NCBI GenBank assembly: GCA_022036555.1 | Contig: CM039122.1 | Location: 47,977,600-48,041,599, forward strand | Direction: 5' to 3' | DNA length: 64,000 nucleotides | Origin: Microstegium vimineum | Taxonomy: Eukaryota; Streptophyta; Magnoliopsida; Poales; Poaceae | In this document: piece after piece, positions 29,473 to 42,108 of the stretch | How positions within the stretch are numbered: the first letter of the stretch is position 1 | Layout of the letters: the number at the start of each line of letters is the position of its first letter | Made by a program: the position numbers and the translations under genes | Notes under the pieces: model-generated | Databases searched by the model: none | What the model was told of the DNA's origin: nothing | Seen by the model: only the letters and a program-made list of their open reading frames with translations

Positions 29473-32400
29473 TTGTTCTAAATTAGGTCGTGTGCCTCTA
29501 CTTGATGCGGAGAAGCGTGTTCTAGACCTTACTTCTACCCGTTACTGAGCTCTAGGTTGCCTGCTGTCGAGTATGTTTTTAGCTGTCTTAGTACTCTTTA
29601 CTGTTTCGATATATTGTAAGCTTGCCTGATTTGTTGTTGACATAGCTGAATGGTTCAATTCATGGAAATCTGGATTGATAGGACATATTCTAAGATCACT
29701 TTTCAAATAGTTACACATTGTCTTAGTCCTTGTGCAACGTGCAAGTGTTTATACTGTCAAAGTGTCAATTCTTCTAAAATTTCCTGACCTATAGTTGCGT
29801 AGTACTAGTAGTTTCCATTTTATCCACTATGTATGCCGTGCTCCCTTTCATGTCGGCAAGTTGTGTTCTGACTCCTGAAATTTGACAAAAATATGAAGTA
29901 GAATTTTCTATTCTTATCTAGAGCAAGGGTTGCTATGTTGTTGAATCTTACAGATCACTTTTTATTCCAGGTATATAGGGTTGTATGGAGTGCTTGTTCT
30001 GCTCACGCTAGTGCAATACTTCTACACAGCTGGCTCATCTCCAGGGTAATTTTTATTTTAGTTTCTGACGGAATAGTATGTTGGATATGGAAACAAGGAA
30101 ATGTGTGACTCTGTGTTTTGTGTACTTCTGTGATATCAGGTATGTTATTGATGTAATGAGAGCTGGTTCCATGATGCATGCAACCTTCGTCAACACTGCT
30201 GCTCTTTCAAAGTAATGTCTTTAGAACCCTAGCGTTGTACATGGTAATTTGATCTCTCTAGCGCCAGGAAAACGTATCAGATGCATGCATTGATATTTAT
30301 GTTTTGTTTTGCTCTCTTTTTGATGATTAAGAAAAGGCAGTCAAATTCAAGAAATGGGAACACAAATTCCCCGACGAGTCGCGCTCAACTACAGAAACTT
30401 AGCACGATGACTCCTACATCGTCATGGGCACAGATGGTTATGGATCTTTATCCTCCAGGCTCAAGCAGCAGGTATAGCTTTGACTATTGAGAAGTTTTTT
30501 TTATTTGAGGCAACAATGTCCTTAGAAGTGGCGCTGTATCTTTTTAATGGTATTTTTGTTTTAGCATTCTTGTATTTTCCACACGGTAATATATTTAATA
30601 TCCATCATTGTCTTCTAGGGATTGGACTTGCACTTACTGCAGGGTTGTTCAGGTATTCTTTCATCCTCAAGCGCTACATGTTCTCTAACTTTTACAAGCA
30701 AGTGGGTATTACTATAGTTGTGTTATGCACAAATTGAGTTGGTCGCACGAGTCACTTGTCTTTAAGTTATGCACAAGTGTGTTTGATTAAATTTTGAGAA
30801 TAATAGACTTTCAGTACATCCTTTTTCAAAATTTACCAAGTCTGTAAAAACTGTGTAAGAATCTGAAATGAATTTGAAGTATATTTGATTATATTTGTTA
30901 GTGTACTTAAAGCTGTTAGAAGTTTGCTGTTCAGATCCTTCTTGACTAGTTGTTTCTTTATCACTTTATGACATTCAAAAATTCATTTCTGATCATGAAG
31001 GCTATTTGTGCATCAAGAATGCTCTAAAACTGAATACGTTGATCTTAATCGATTGATGAGTAACTGATTAGCACTGCAGTGGGCATAGGACCTCTCTCTT
31101 ACAATGTCAACTTCTGCTATCTTATTTGGTCATAACTGTTCTCCCAAAATCTCATGCTGTCATGCTAGTTTCAACTATTATGTGTTTAGAAATTTCCCAT
31201 GTCTTGTTGCTTCTGATAGTCAGAGCTAAAGTTTTGCTACCAACATCCTTTTGCAGCCACCTCGTACCCGGCACTGCCATGACTGTGATAAATGTGTCCT
31301 TCAATTTGATCATCACTGCATATGGCTTGGAACATGCATTGGCAAAAAGAACCACTGTCGTTTTTGGTGAGTTCTTAATGTTTGTCTTCACCTATATGTT
31401 CCATTCTCTTGCACATCAGTTGCGGTGTGCTGTGTGCTGTTTTATACACTACCATACTTGTTGCAGAAACTTTACAGTTATTTCTTTGATTGGGACATCG
31501 ATGAACATTCTGAGAAGCTTATTGTATCCACAGATATTTCCCAGAGTTGTAGTTTTGTGACTGAAAGTACATAGGGTCTGATTAGTTACCTGCATTAGCC
31601 TGTATCCATGCTTGTGCAGTGCAGTTTGCCCTTGTTTGGTTGCCTGCAGAGGCTCTTATGCAGTCTTGCACAATGATCAAAGTAGACCAACGCAACATTA
31701 GCTAGTACGCCAGATTTTTTTTGTATAAGAAAATGCAGATTTGGATAAGTCGATGGGCACATAAAAATAAAATATTTTCACATTCTCTACCTTTACTAGA
31801 AACATGAGACCTTTAATAGAACATATAATGTGACTGTATGCAATAAAATGTAAACAAACAAGCACAATTTTATCAGACACGGCTTGCCTATTCATGACAA
31901 CCAAACATGAAGGCACTGCATACATTTATGCCAGCTTAGGTTGTGTTGCATAAGGTCAAATGCAGGCTAAGCCTAATACAGGCAATGAATCAGACGCATA
32001 TTGATCAGATCAATGCTCTGGAGTATTTACACTGTGTACCATTAGACAGATAGAACTCAAACACCACTGAGTATTTGAATCAATACCCCTTCCTCTTGTG
32101 ATTACAAATTGAGGCTTTCATATCGTCTTTCGTCACTATTTATCTTATTTATTGACCTAACCTAACTACCGATACTACTACATTATTGTGATTACAAATT
32201 GAGACTTTCATATCGTCTTTCGTCATGCTGTGCAATTGCAGTATGATACTATCGTTGAAGTTCTCTTTGTTCTTATGGTTGTGACCGCCTTTCCTAGGTG
32301 GTACATATTTGAAGAAACAATCTTGTGCATCTGGACTGCTGCTCTCTACATTGAGTCATTGCGTTTAGATTTGGACAAGGCCTGGTATGATATGTTATTC

Positions 32401-33453
32401 TCTTCAAAAAAATTGTCTGCTCACCTGATGTGAATTTTATGCTTTCAATTCGGACTTCGGTTTTCCTGCTATGTTGGCTTAGGCTCATTTTCATCATATT
32501 ACAGGTGGAAGGACTTTATTGGTGTAATCCTGTTGGCAGTGCTTATCTTTATCCTTACATTCCTACTACTATTGTGGTTGTTTCATTCGTAAGTTTTATC
32601 CATGCCTAATGTCTTTGAATAGATAGGCTTATAAGTTTTGAAGTTAAATATAAAAATGCAACTTCAAATTTACATATGTTCCCTTGAGTCAGTAGATCTA
32701 AGGGATTGCCTTTTCTATCGAAAAAGTAAAAACAACTTGTTAATTAAAAGGTGATGGAACATTTCTGGAAATATTAACTGCAGATAAGTAAAAATGATAA
32801 GAAAGCAAAACAAAAGAAACAAAATGGTCAACCACTGGCACATGTAGTTTACAAGCTAACAATGAAACTAACACTGTAACATTCAGAATTCCACTTTATA
32901 TAATGATGAGCTGCGCATTCACAAATCCAACAATTCCACTTCCTCCAGGATAATAATGCTTTCTTAAAGCATCAAGCTACACGTCTTCTAAAAGCTAGAA
33001 ACTCACATACTTTTTACATTTTTGTAACATTGGTATATAGCTCAAGAAACCCAAATCAATACACCTTGTATATATATCCCTAAAAAGACACTTTATATTA
33101 AAATGCGTGTTGATCTGATGTTTTTTTGCAGGTACATTGCTTTAACAAATCAAACAACCTACGAAGTTGCTAGAAGAAAGCGAATATTCTACCTAAGGTA
33201 TGTCACTATAGAAGGGACTCAGTTTGTGACCGGTATATTGTTAAGATACGTGAAACATTGTGGCTGTACTGCTTGCAGGGGAGTACCTGAAAGAGTTCAT
33301 CCATTCAGTAGAGGCATATGCAGAAATCTCTACGACTTCTGCTGTTCGAGCCAGAAGGGATATATTCTGGAAACTGTGCCCCCAAATGAGGAGCTGGAAG
33401 CTAGAGCTGCTCGTTACACGTGCCGAGATGTCATTTGCTGCCGTTGCTGCTGA
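29124..33453 (+). CDS. PAT10: DHHC-type protein S-acyltransferase (PAT10-like), 11 exons, 333 aa
   Basis: Exons: 29124-29172, 29294-29408, 29971-30045, 30140-30211, 30337-30471, 30619-30652, 31257-31366, 32298-32384, 32505-32588, 33132-33197 and 33279-33453. All introns have GT/AG borders and the sum is 1002 bp, in frame to TGA at 33451-33453. The product is a membrane enzyme that attaches palmitate to Cys of target proteins. It has two N-terminal membrane segments (FMVLLMHVLFVGAVFIL; IGLYGVLVLLTLVQYFY), then the Cys-rich domain with PPRTRHCHDCDKCVLQFDHH and CIWLGTCIGKKNHCRFWWYI (catalytic DHHC at exon 7). Two further membrane segments follow (exons 8 and 9), then a TTxE motif (TNQTTYEVARRKR) and a Cys-rich end (CRDVICCRCC). 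The LQFDHHCxWLGTCIG signature and this ending fit Arabidopsis PAT10, a tonoplast enzyme acting on CBL proteins; the exact orthology is from memory of the family and less certain than the enzyme class. Confidence 0.9.
29416..29468 (+). repeat. (TC)26 microsatellite just after the intron-2 donor
   Basis: An uninterrupted CT dinucleotide tract begins 8 bp inside intron 2 of the acyltransferase gene, next to the GTACAA donor at 29409. Confidence 0.97.
32100..32226 (+). repeat. Short duplication in intron 7 of the acyltransferase
   Basis: Ttgtgattacaaattgag followed by nctttcatatcgtctttcgtca occurs twice, at about 32096-32136 and 32187-32225, with one mismatch. It is non-coding. Confidence 0.7.
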
Positions 33454-36400
33454 TAGGCTGTACCATAGCATTCTGCCCATATATAGCCAATTCCGCTGTT
33501 TTTTGTTCAACCTTTCGCTAATGAAAGCAAATTTTAGTGACCTGCGACTGTTAGATACTCTAGAGTTCATTATTTGTGCATAGTTATTTGTACATTTCAC
33601 TCAGAAAATGTGTGCCCTGAGATCAAGTTGTTGACAGTTTGTCTGTAAAATTATGTATGGCCCTGCATTCAAATAGGTTTTCAGGACTGATAGATCTGTA
33701 CTTCAGTTCTGGTGTCGGAATGTACATTCGAGGTTTGGTTGGTAATTTAGGAATTTAGACTATTATTTTAAGCCTTTCTTATATGTGTTACTAGCCATAT
33801 ATTTTATATTTTATTATCAATTAACGCGGAGGAAGGCTACGTCGGCAGTCGGCGCTAGTAAGAATACAATTCTATGTTTGAACTCAATCAAAATTCAAGT
33901 TTATACAAAATACTATCCATATATGAAACTAAATACGTATATTGTATGTAAATGTATTCCACGAGCAATATATGATAACAATTATTTTGTTATATAAGCA
34001 TCAATACTTTTTTGTATATATTTTATTAAATTGATATGGATTGACTTTAGAATTAAACTAGAATTAAGATCTTTTTGAAATAGATGGAGCATGTAACAAC
34101 TCAAACGAATTTAGTACTTATGCACTCAAGGTTTTGTATGATTCATAGAAATTATGTAAATACGATTAGACAAGACCAAAATAATTATCTTCTAAATGAG
34201 AAAAAGACTCATAAGTTTTTTTCATCGAAATTTCAAGGAATACTTAAGTATATACATATTGTTGAATTAATATTTATTTAAATTTAATCCAGTAATTATG
34301 AAACCCGCTTTGGTAGGTTTATGTTGTCTTTTGGTCGATCTTGGCCACTCATGGATTTAGCTTGCTAATGCTAGATAATCTTAAAAGAACATATTTCCCT
34401 TTTAAATAACTAGATTTTCTTTTACCATTATTTCAGGCTTAGAAGAGAGGATATTCAACCAATTGTGGATAAAAATAAAATCATTAAAAGAGTGGGAGGC
34501 TGGAGATAAGTGAATGGATTCTTTGATGTTATCCACACATGCCAAAAAAATCCAAATCCAACTACTTTTTCTGAAAGGCCTTATCACTGTATGCTAACGT
34601 TACTGTGATGCCAATTGGGGGCGCCAGCCATACACCAGTGCAGAAAGTACTTGTACTAGGTTTACCTCCACAGACCACAGGTACAAGACACTGCCGGCTC
34701 AAAGTGGAGTTGGTAGCAATTTCAGGAGTTAACGGTTGTTAAAGCAGTGCAAACTCGTCGTGTCATTTTATTCCACTCTCTGTTTGATGTTTTCCCCTTC
34801 CTGTGACAAGAGGAGCAACTTGCACTGATGCACTCAGTTACAACAAAAATATCCAAGAAGAGACTACGACGTGTCTCCTTTTTTTTTATATATAAACGGA
34901 ACTAATGGAAAACAAGAAGTTCTGTTATCCTCCAAAGTTTTGCTCTGCTAGCGTTGGTACATGCGTCTAGAACTGATTAAAAGAAATCACGGAGTCATTA
35001 ACATGAAACAGGTTTTTGGGGGGCTTCAGCTCTCTCTCTCTTTTCCGATCCTGGCATGTGAAGTTGCCATCAAAGGACTCGTCAATGTTACCATCTTTTA
35101 CACAGTTCTATGACGAAAGCTGTGATGTAAACATCAGAAGTGTTTCTGTGCTCAGTTAACTTCACTGCATATATATACTCCTGTCTGAAACTTGACGGTT
35201 CACTGTCCACTCTTGTCTGCTTCGCCCCTTCAACTGCTTCTCCATTCCTGTCTGAGGAAGTTTTATTTATCTTTCGCACCTGCATTCGTCATGCAATGTC
35301 TTGTCAACACAGGTTGCACCTGGTACAGGTCAATGTTGGCAAACCTCCATGTCCTCTAGTTCCAGCAACTTCACAACACCGTGCTTTTCCTCCATTAAAC
35401 ATTCCAGCATACGGTCAGCATGTCAATCGACAGTAGTTAACACGGTCCCAATCCATTCAACGTTTGTGGAAGAATATTACAAGAATAATCGTGACCTGCT
35501 AGCTATGTGCAAAACCATCCATTAGTTTACTCTTGATTGCATTCGTCCACCTAATTCAGAGATCGATCGATCGATCGATGACATCTTCAGGGATACCATA
35601 TCAGAGTTGTGAACTTGCACCTCAAGAACTCTTCAACGGATCTTCTCTTCGCTTCGCGTGCCAAACACAAACGTAAGCAAACTTGTCTCTACCCGACTGT
35701 ATTTTTTTAAAAGCACGTTCAGTTTAAACAAACAGACAGAAGATAGTGTGTCAAATTCTCGCACTGCCTACTGCTTAGCGGTCCTGATCAAACCCCGTGA
35801 CTTTCAGCTAGACCAAGTCCAGTTGGAGATGCCATGCCTGCCGGGCTGCTAGTAGTGAGGTTAAGATGTAATCTTTTGCAGAAAGTCATGGCCTCAAGTC
35901 CTCAACAAACTGCCCCGGATTGACCCTACTTTCGCAGAGATGAAACTGAGCCTGCTAAAATCCGCCAAGTTTGAGCAAATGAAGACAAAACCCCAACTGA
36001 CTGGATCGCCTTTGATTCGGCAAATCTCTTCGTGGACTAACTGCACATAAATCACGAGGGAAACTATAACGCCGTTCTTTATTTGAAATGGCAGATCCCG
36101 AGAGACAATAATATGGTTTGTCCAAGAAAATCGGCAGAGTATCTTTGAGACTGTTCACAAGCTGCACGAGTATCTGCTTTGTTTTTATTTTTGTTCTGGA
36201 GGCTGCAGAATAGTTGGAGAGGCCTTGCTTTGCTTGTCTGGAGTCTGGAATCTGGACTAGACAAGATGACGGCAGCTGGCAAGTTGTAGAATTAATCCGT
36301 GGCCGTTAGCCACTGAACTGCAGCAATCCATGCATGCAAACCGTGACAACAACAACAACAACGAAGGTTAGGTACAGCGTACCTTATCCTGATCGACCGC

Positions 36401-37600
36401 AACGACCAATTGCATCACATGTGCTAATTTTCTTCCCCCTGCTTTCATGCTGCTGGCTACTAGTAGTACGGACTACACTGTACAGTATTATACTAAATTC
36501 CTGTCCCTGATTATTCTTCCATTTCGTTTTCTTCCAGAAGACAACGTGCACCTAAATAAACATGTAGCGTGTGTCGTGAGGCGTGCCGGTTTATTTTAGA
36601 TGAACGCTTCAACGAGCATGCGGGTGCGATGATGCACGTCGAGTTCTATCACAGTCTCGCTGGAAGTTTGTGTGTGCCCATGAGAGAAGAAGAAGAAGAA
36701 GAAGAAGAAAAAAGAGGACATCCTCGTGACATGACGCACCCACGCCCACACACCCCACACGCACTTGATGGCAACATAAACAGATGAGGTGAACGCAGTC
36801 CGGCGGCCATCGGAACTCGTGGCGTGGTGTGTGTGTGTGTGTTTCGCCCTTTCGCCTTCGGTCTGAACTCTGAACTCTGGACTCTGGACCTGAACGTCGT
36901 TTCAGATCGAGTACAAATAGTCTCGATTCAGTGAAGTCAATCCAGTGCCGGCGGCTAAGAGAAACCAAGCCGGGGTAAACCGTTTAATTAGCTCTACTAG
37001 CCAAGCCAGTCATGTGTGAAACTGAAACGATCGATCGGTCGATGTGGTTCCGGTCCAAGAACATGTGCCTGCCTCTCAACACATGGTACGAGTTGTGTCC
37101 ACGAGAGTTACGGGTGTCTCAGTATCACGTCTCCTGGTATAGGAGCATTTTTATGCGAATGGCTTGGATCGCTGTAAGGCGCATCAGATACGGTTCTTCG
37201 TTTACCAACACTTGTCATCGGTCGCCAACGGTGGTCTCGGTCTCGGCTGCTACCGCAACCGCACGGCGTGGGCTTTTGTTGTGGTGGCTACGGGCTACGG
37301 CTGGTGTGCTGCAAAGATGCGGTCGGGTCCCGCCTCCTCCCTCCAGGATTCACGTGACCCCACTGAATACCCTCCCCTGTGGGCCGTGGGCCGCCCCCGT
37401 CCGCCCGTCACGGAGCACGAAAAAGTTCGTCGCATGGAACCGACCAACCCACCCACCCCTGCAGTCTCCACTGGCATCCGGGACCCAGCGCGACCGGCGT
37501 GGTGGCGTCGAAGAATTTAGAACTGGTCCAGACAGAGTCCAGAAACCCTGACGACGGGGCTGACCGCTTCACCGCTGCTTCGTCCCGTCCCCCGACTCCC
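33454..37600. other. Intergenic, about 4.1 kb, no gene recognised
   Basis: The first 200 bp are the acyltransferase 3' UTR. 33780-34330 is strongly AT-rich. The rest has scattered short open frames without recognisable motifs, a gatcgatcgatcgatcgat run (35562-35579), a (GAA)n tract (about 36686-36711) and a (GT)n tract (about 36829-36842). Confidence 0.5.
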
Positions 37601-37608
37601 CAAGCCCT

Positions 37609-37619
37609 ATTTATATAGG
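37609..37619 (+). promoter_or_regulatory. TATA box of the DUF241 gene
   Basis: TATTTATATAG, about 180 bp upstream of the ATG at 37798. A GTGA/GAGT simple repeat (37771-37790) lies in the leader just before the start codon. Confidence 0.65.
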
Positions 37620-37797
37620 CGCGGCCGTGCGCTCGATCCATGTCTCCCGGCCGACGGCTTCCTCGAGTGTTCCATCCCATCCCCGCCTCCCTTTAAGAAC
37701 GCGCCCCTCCACTCCACACCCCGACCCATCAGCCATCGCTCAGAACAACGACGCCGGAGGGGGCCTACTGTGAGTGAGTGAGTGAGTGAGGGTTACG

Positions 37798-38928
37798 ATG
37801 GTGGTCGGATTCCGCCGCACGATCTCGTTCCCGGCGCCCAGGTCCCCGACGCCGCCATCGGGAAACGCGGGTCCCAGCGCCGCCGCCGCCGCCAACAACA
37901 ACAAGTCCGCGGCCTACCGCGCCCGATCGGCGAGCCTGCCGTGCAGGTTCCACCCGCTGGTGCTCCAGCTCGACGACGACGTGGCCGACCTGCGGGCGCT
38001 GGTGGCGGCGCCGTCGCAGCCCTGCTCCGCGGAGTCCGTGGCCGAGGGCGCGGCGCAGCTAGGCCGCGTCCTCGTCTCGCTCTCGGAGCTGCTGCACCAC
38101 CCACAGGCGCAGGACCCGCTGCGCCGCCTCGGCCCGTCCCCGTTCGCGGAGCGGCTGCTGGACGACTTCCTCCGCCTCGCCGACGCGCACGGCAGCTTCC
38201 GTGACGCCCTGGTCGCGCTCGCGGCGCTGCAGGCCGAGGCCCGCGCCGCGCTGCGCAGGGAGGAGCCCGCACGCCTCGCGTCCGCGGCGCGCGCGCTCCG
38301 CCGGTCCGCCGCAAGGGACCTCCCAAGGGTCGCCTCCTCGGCGCGCGCCGTCGCCGCCAAGCCCCCGCCCGCGCCGCCCGCTGACCTCCCCGCCGACGCC
38401 GCCGCCATCGCCGCCGCCGTCGTCGACGCTACCCTTGCCGTGGCGTCCGCCTCCGCGGCCGTCTTCTCCGGGGTGTCGTCCCTCTCCGCCGCCGCCGCCA
38501 CGGCGCGCGTCGTCGAGGTCGAGGCCACCACGCCGTGCTGGATGGCGTCCCCGGCCAGGTTCAGCGCCGCGCCGTCCTCCGCCACGCCGAGGCACGTGGT
38601 CGTCACCACCAGGCCCTCGTCCTCCATGCCGCGCATTTGGTGGGTCGCCGACCTGATGCGGTGGATGTCGCGCGCCAAGCGCCGGTCGGCCAGGAGGCAG
38701 CACGCCGCCGCCGACGGCCACGGCTCCACGTCCGGCGCCGGGGCGGCGGGGCACCAGTTGGAGGCCGCCGCCGTGGACCCGGAGGAGCAAGAGCGGAAGG
38801 CGGCGTTCGGGCGGCTGGACAGCCTTGGACGGTGCATCGCGGACGTGGAGAGCAGCGGCGAAAAGGTGTTCAGAGCCCTCGTCAACACCAGAGTCTCCCT
38901 CCTCAACATCCTCAGCCCAGCCTTCTGA
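37798..38928 (+). CDS. DUF241 / BYPASS1-like protein, 376 aa, single exon
   Basis: ATG at 37798 (MVVGFRRTISFP); the open frame extends 12 bases further but without an upstream ATG. TGA at 38926-38928. The family signature is clear at both ends: RARSASLPCRFHPLVLQLDD (residues 41-60), the usual SLP-R-HP motif near the start, and RVSLLNILSP at the extreme C-terminus. Between them are Ala/Arg-rich helices, an Ala-rich hydrophobic region (about residues 200-245) and a WWVADLMRW-type segment. It is an intronless plant-specific protein; BPS1 relatives in Arabidopsis restrain production of a root-derived growth-inhibiting signal. The biochemical role is unknown, and DUF241 has many members, so I do not claim orthology to BPS1. 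The gene is extremely GC-rich, which creates long shadow frames on the other strand. Confidence 0.88.
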   Translation: MVVGFRRTISFPAPRSPTPPSGNAGPSAAAAANNNKSAAYRARSASLPCRFHPLVLQLDDDVADLRALVAAPSQPCSAESVAEGAAQLGRVLVSLSELLHHPQAQDPLRRLGPSPFAERLLDDFLRLADAHGSFRDALVALAALQAEARAALRREEPARLASAARALRRSAARDLPRVASSARAVAAKPPPAPPADLPADAAAIAAAVVDATLAVASASAAVFSGVSSLSAAAATARVVEVEATTPCWMASPARFSAAPSSATPRHVVVTTRPSSSMPRIWWVADLMRWMSRAKRRSARRQHAAADGHGSTSGAGAAGHQLEAAAVDPEEQERKAAFGRLDSLGRCIADVESSGEKVFRALVNTRVSLLNILSPAF

Positions 38929-40091
38929 ATTCTGTTTCCCGAAGTAATCTAAAATCAAATCCTCAGAACCCAGCACGGCCTTGGATACAATCTGTACATA
39001 GAAATGTGGGATCAATATAGAATGTGTTTTGTTTGTATACCATCGCATTCAGAATTGGAGCAAAGGCACTACTTGCATGCACAAGGACGAAGAAAAGATT
39101 GTTCGAGTGTCATTCTTCTGTCCATTAAGCTTTCAGACAGCGCTGCCGATTTTCGTAGTGCTATGAGACAAAACCAAAAAAAGGAAAAGACTAGATTGCT
39201 TGAAAACAAACAGAAAGGTTAGATTGAGGCGGCTGATTCCCGATCGTTGGTTGGGTTCGGTGAGGTCACGTGAACGGATCATGGACGGATCACAGACGGA
39301 CGGCACGAGTGATTCGATCCGGGGAGGTGGCGATCTCCACCAGGCTTTTTCCAGCGCGATCCGCAGCAGGGGAGCAGCGGAGGAGGGTCGTGGTGCGATC
39401 GGTGATGTGATGCCGTAGGGCGCCAATCGCACTGATGGACCGTGGTGCCGTCACGCCCGCCCAGATGGCGCTGCTGGCCTGCTCTGCTTTCCGTTTTCTA
39501 CGCGTGTCAGCTCCAGAAGAACATCGCATTCGGCGTTGCCACTAGATTATGACGGGCCCAGCGAGGCGCAGATTCGCCTTGCTCCACAGATCACAGGGGC
39601 ACAGAAGGGGCGCCAGCACGGCTGCCGGTTGCATGATCGATCAATGGCAACCCGCCGATCCCCTGAAATGGAAACGAGGACGACCTGGAGAAGTGAAAAC
39701 AAGCGACTGAGAATGACCTTTGTTGCAGCAACTCCACGGGTCAATTTTTGAGGAGTGAGAAAATGGACCACCTCATTCTTCGAACCAAACACAACTTAAA
39801 TAACAACTATCGTCATCGATTAAAAAAAAAATAAGGGCTCAGATGCTATGTATCTGGCTTAATCCATGTGTAACACATAGATTGAGGTGGATATATGATA
39901 TCGGAAAGGATCTAAAAGATTAGAGAGGTAAATAGCATATAAAAATTATAGCAAAAATACTAAAACAGCTTGTTAGACGATAAAATGGTGATTATACAAA
40001 CTAATGCTCTTGCTCTATTTCACCTAAGCAAGCCTTTCCTAAAAGTTCCAGAAAGATGAAACTTATAAGTTCAAGCCTTTCAAGAAGCCTT
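38929..40091. other. Intergenic, 3' flank of the DUF241 gene
   Basis: No gene recognised. Overlapping open frames at 39130-39530 occur on both strands without known motifs. Confidence 0.5.
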
Positions 40092-40420
40092 TACATCTCA
40101 TTGATGATTGCCCATAACGTCGAAATATAATAGAGAGTTTTATCTGGTATGCTACTATAAAAGTTTGCAATTGTCTATAAGCTATTACAAAGTTTAAGCG
40201 ATCATAAGTGTCACTTGTTCTAAACTTATTTGCTCTACATGTCATTCCGCCCATTATGAGTATTACTTAGAATGGACAAAATGGTACGAAGAGCAAATAA
40301 GTTTAGATCGGTGACACTTATGATCGCTCAGATATTTTAATGACTTGTAGATAATTGTAAACTTCTATAATCACACATAGCTAAAACTATCAATACAATA
40401 CCATGATCATTGAGATGTTC
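40092..40420. repeat. Hairpin (foldback) element, about 330 bp
   Basis: The left arm (about 40092-40253) pairs with the right arm (about 40270-40420). The core GCGATCATAAGTGTCAC... TAAACTTATTTGCTCT recurs inverted as AGAGCAAATAAGTTTA... GTGACACTTATGATCGC. The loop is near 40255-40268. Non-coding; probably a MITE. Confidence 0.82.
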
Positions 40421-42108
40421 TTTTTCTGTTTTCCGTTTTTAGTTATTTAATTACTTTGTAATTTCAAAATCAACACGAACCGAACGGACGGCGCTTCAAG
40501 AAACGAATTAAAAGACGGAAGCAAGAAAGAACAAAGCGTGAGGAGAAGATGTCTCTTCGGTGGATCTTCCTTGATTTTGAAGGTGATGCCATAGAGAGAA
40601 CTGGACAGAGATGGTTCTGGAGATCTATCTATTATGTTTCTCGTTCCGGAGTCCCAATACGATACGTATGTATAAATGACGATAACTGACAACATATAAC
40701 ATGTTATGTAAGCAAAGCCGTGGCAAATGGAAGTACGCACATCAGCTTAGCCCTTCCTCAGGTGAAACTAAAGTGGCGTTTGTTGCTTCTTCTCCAAAAC
40801 TCATCCGCATGGTCATGGACGGTGCAGGTTTATTTGTGTCCAACCAAATGTGCAACGTGCCATAACGTTCGTGCGCCATGTACCAGCATCACCGTGCTAA
40901 TAACGTCTGGAACAAAAAAAAAAGGTTAACTTTAGACTAAAGATAACGTCCATGAAAAAGAGCTATTCTCATTTTCTAAAAAAGTCAATGATTTTAACTT
41001 TAACCAAATATATATAATAAAATATTACTCATCGAATATACTCGAAGGCGTAACTACTTTTCTATTTAGTCCTGGAATACAAGGCGGCCGAGCCTTGGCG
41101 CCTGTTCGCGTGCGCATGCAACATTTAGTGCTGTGTCAGTAATTTCCTCGGTGCCTAATCACGCGTGCATGCAACGTTTCTTTTGTGGGGAAGAACCAAT
41201 GGGTTGGCAGTTTCTGCATGCAGGCATGTCGCATCATCTAATTAATTAGACGTGGAGCCGTAGAGCTCTCCTGGGAAGGAACAATAATTAACTCCCGTAT
41301 TGGTCTCTGTGACCAAGGAGTTGCGCCTTGTATTCACGTACACGGACGGAGAGAGTACTTTATTAATAAACTTATTTAAAAATATAAATGTCACATCTAT
41401 TTTGTCACAGTTCTAGTTAAAGTTAAGATAATTTGATCGGTATGATTCTTGTAACGACGCTATTTGAAGGACGGAGAGATTATTGTTCAGCAAGAGAGCC
41501 ACAAACACAAAGTACTTGTCCAGTTACACCTTCATGTGCACGGCCTCGCGGCGCTTGTCTTGTTTATTGGAGACAACTCAATGACCCCAGGCTAAGGAAA
41601 AATCTGGCCTTTTGAATTCTGGTAGCTTAGCTGTGACAGATTCCGTATCCGCCAGCCGATGCGGCGCACATGGAGTCATCTCGGTTTCGGTTCGGCAAAT
41701 CAGGATCTTCCCAGGTCGCCGGACGCAGGAAGGAAGCGCACCGGTGGCACTGGCACAGCGCACGACGGCGCGACTTGGCTGCATTTCCTCGCCCCCGCGC
41801 CCGGCTCCTCTGCTCCTTCCCCCGTGCGGCTAAAGTCTGCGGATGGACGCGAGATCTTGCCGATCGAGGCAGCGCAAGTCAAGGCCCCGCCCCGTCCCGA
41901 CAGGTTGACCCCTGGCCGCAGCTGGCACTTGCCGGGGATGGGATCGCCGTGGAGCAGCACGGAGAGTCAGAGACAGACGCGAGTTTTGAGGCTTGGTACT
42001 TGTAGCGACACGTCCTACGGTTTAGGGCCGGCCGTGAGCCGTCCGAACAGTGCAGGCAACCAGGCATTGGAGGTCCCGTTCTCAAGGACCATGACTTTAT
42101 CGTCAATT
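40421..42108. other. Intergenic, no gene recognised
   Basis: AT-rich to about 41400, then a GC-richer stretch (41500-42060) with overlapping frames on both strands, none with motifs I know. Confidence 0.5.

Noticed and set aside
35140..35525. Open frames of 98 and 74 codons
   Set aside because: Low similarity to anything recognised, overlapping each other, no promoter or splice context.
37793..39048. Very long open frames opposite and alongside the DUF241 gene
   Set aside because: Gly/Arg/Ala-rich shadow frames of an extremely GC-rich exon; the plus frame carries the family signatures at both ends.
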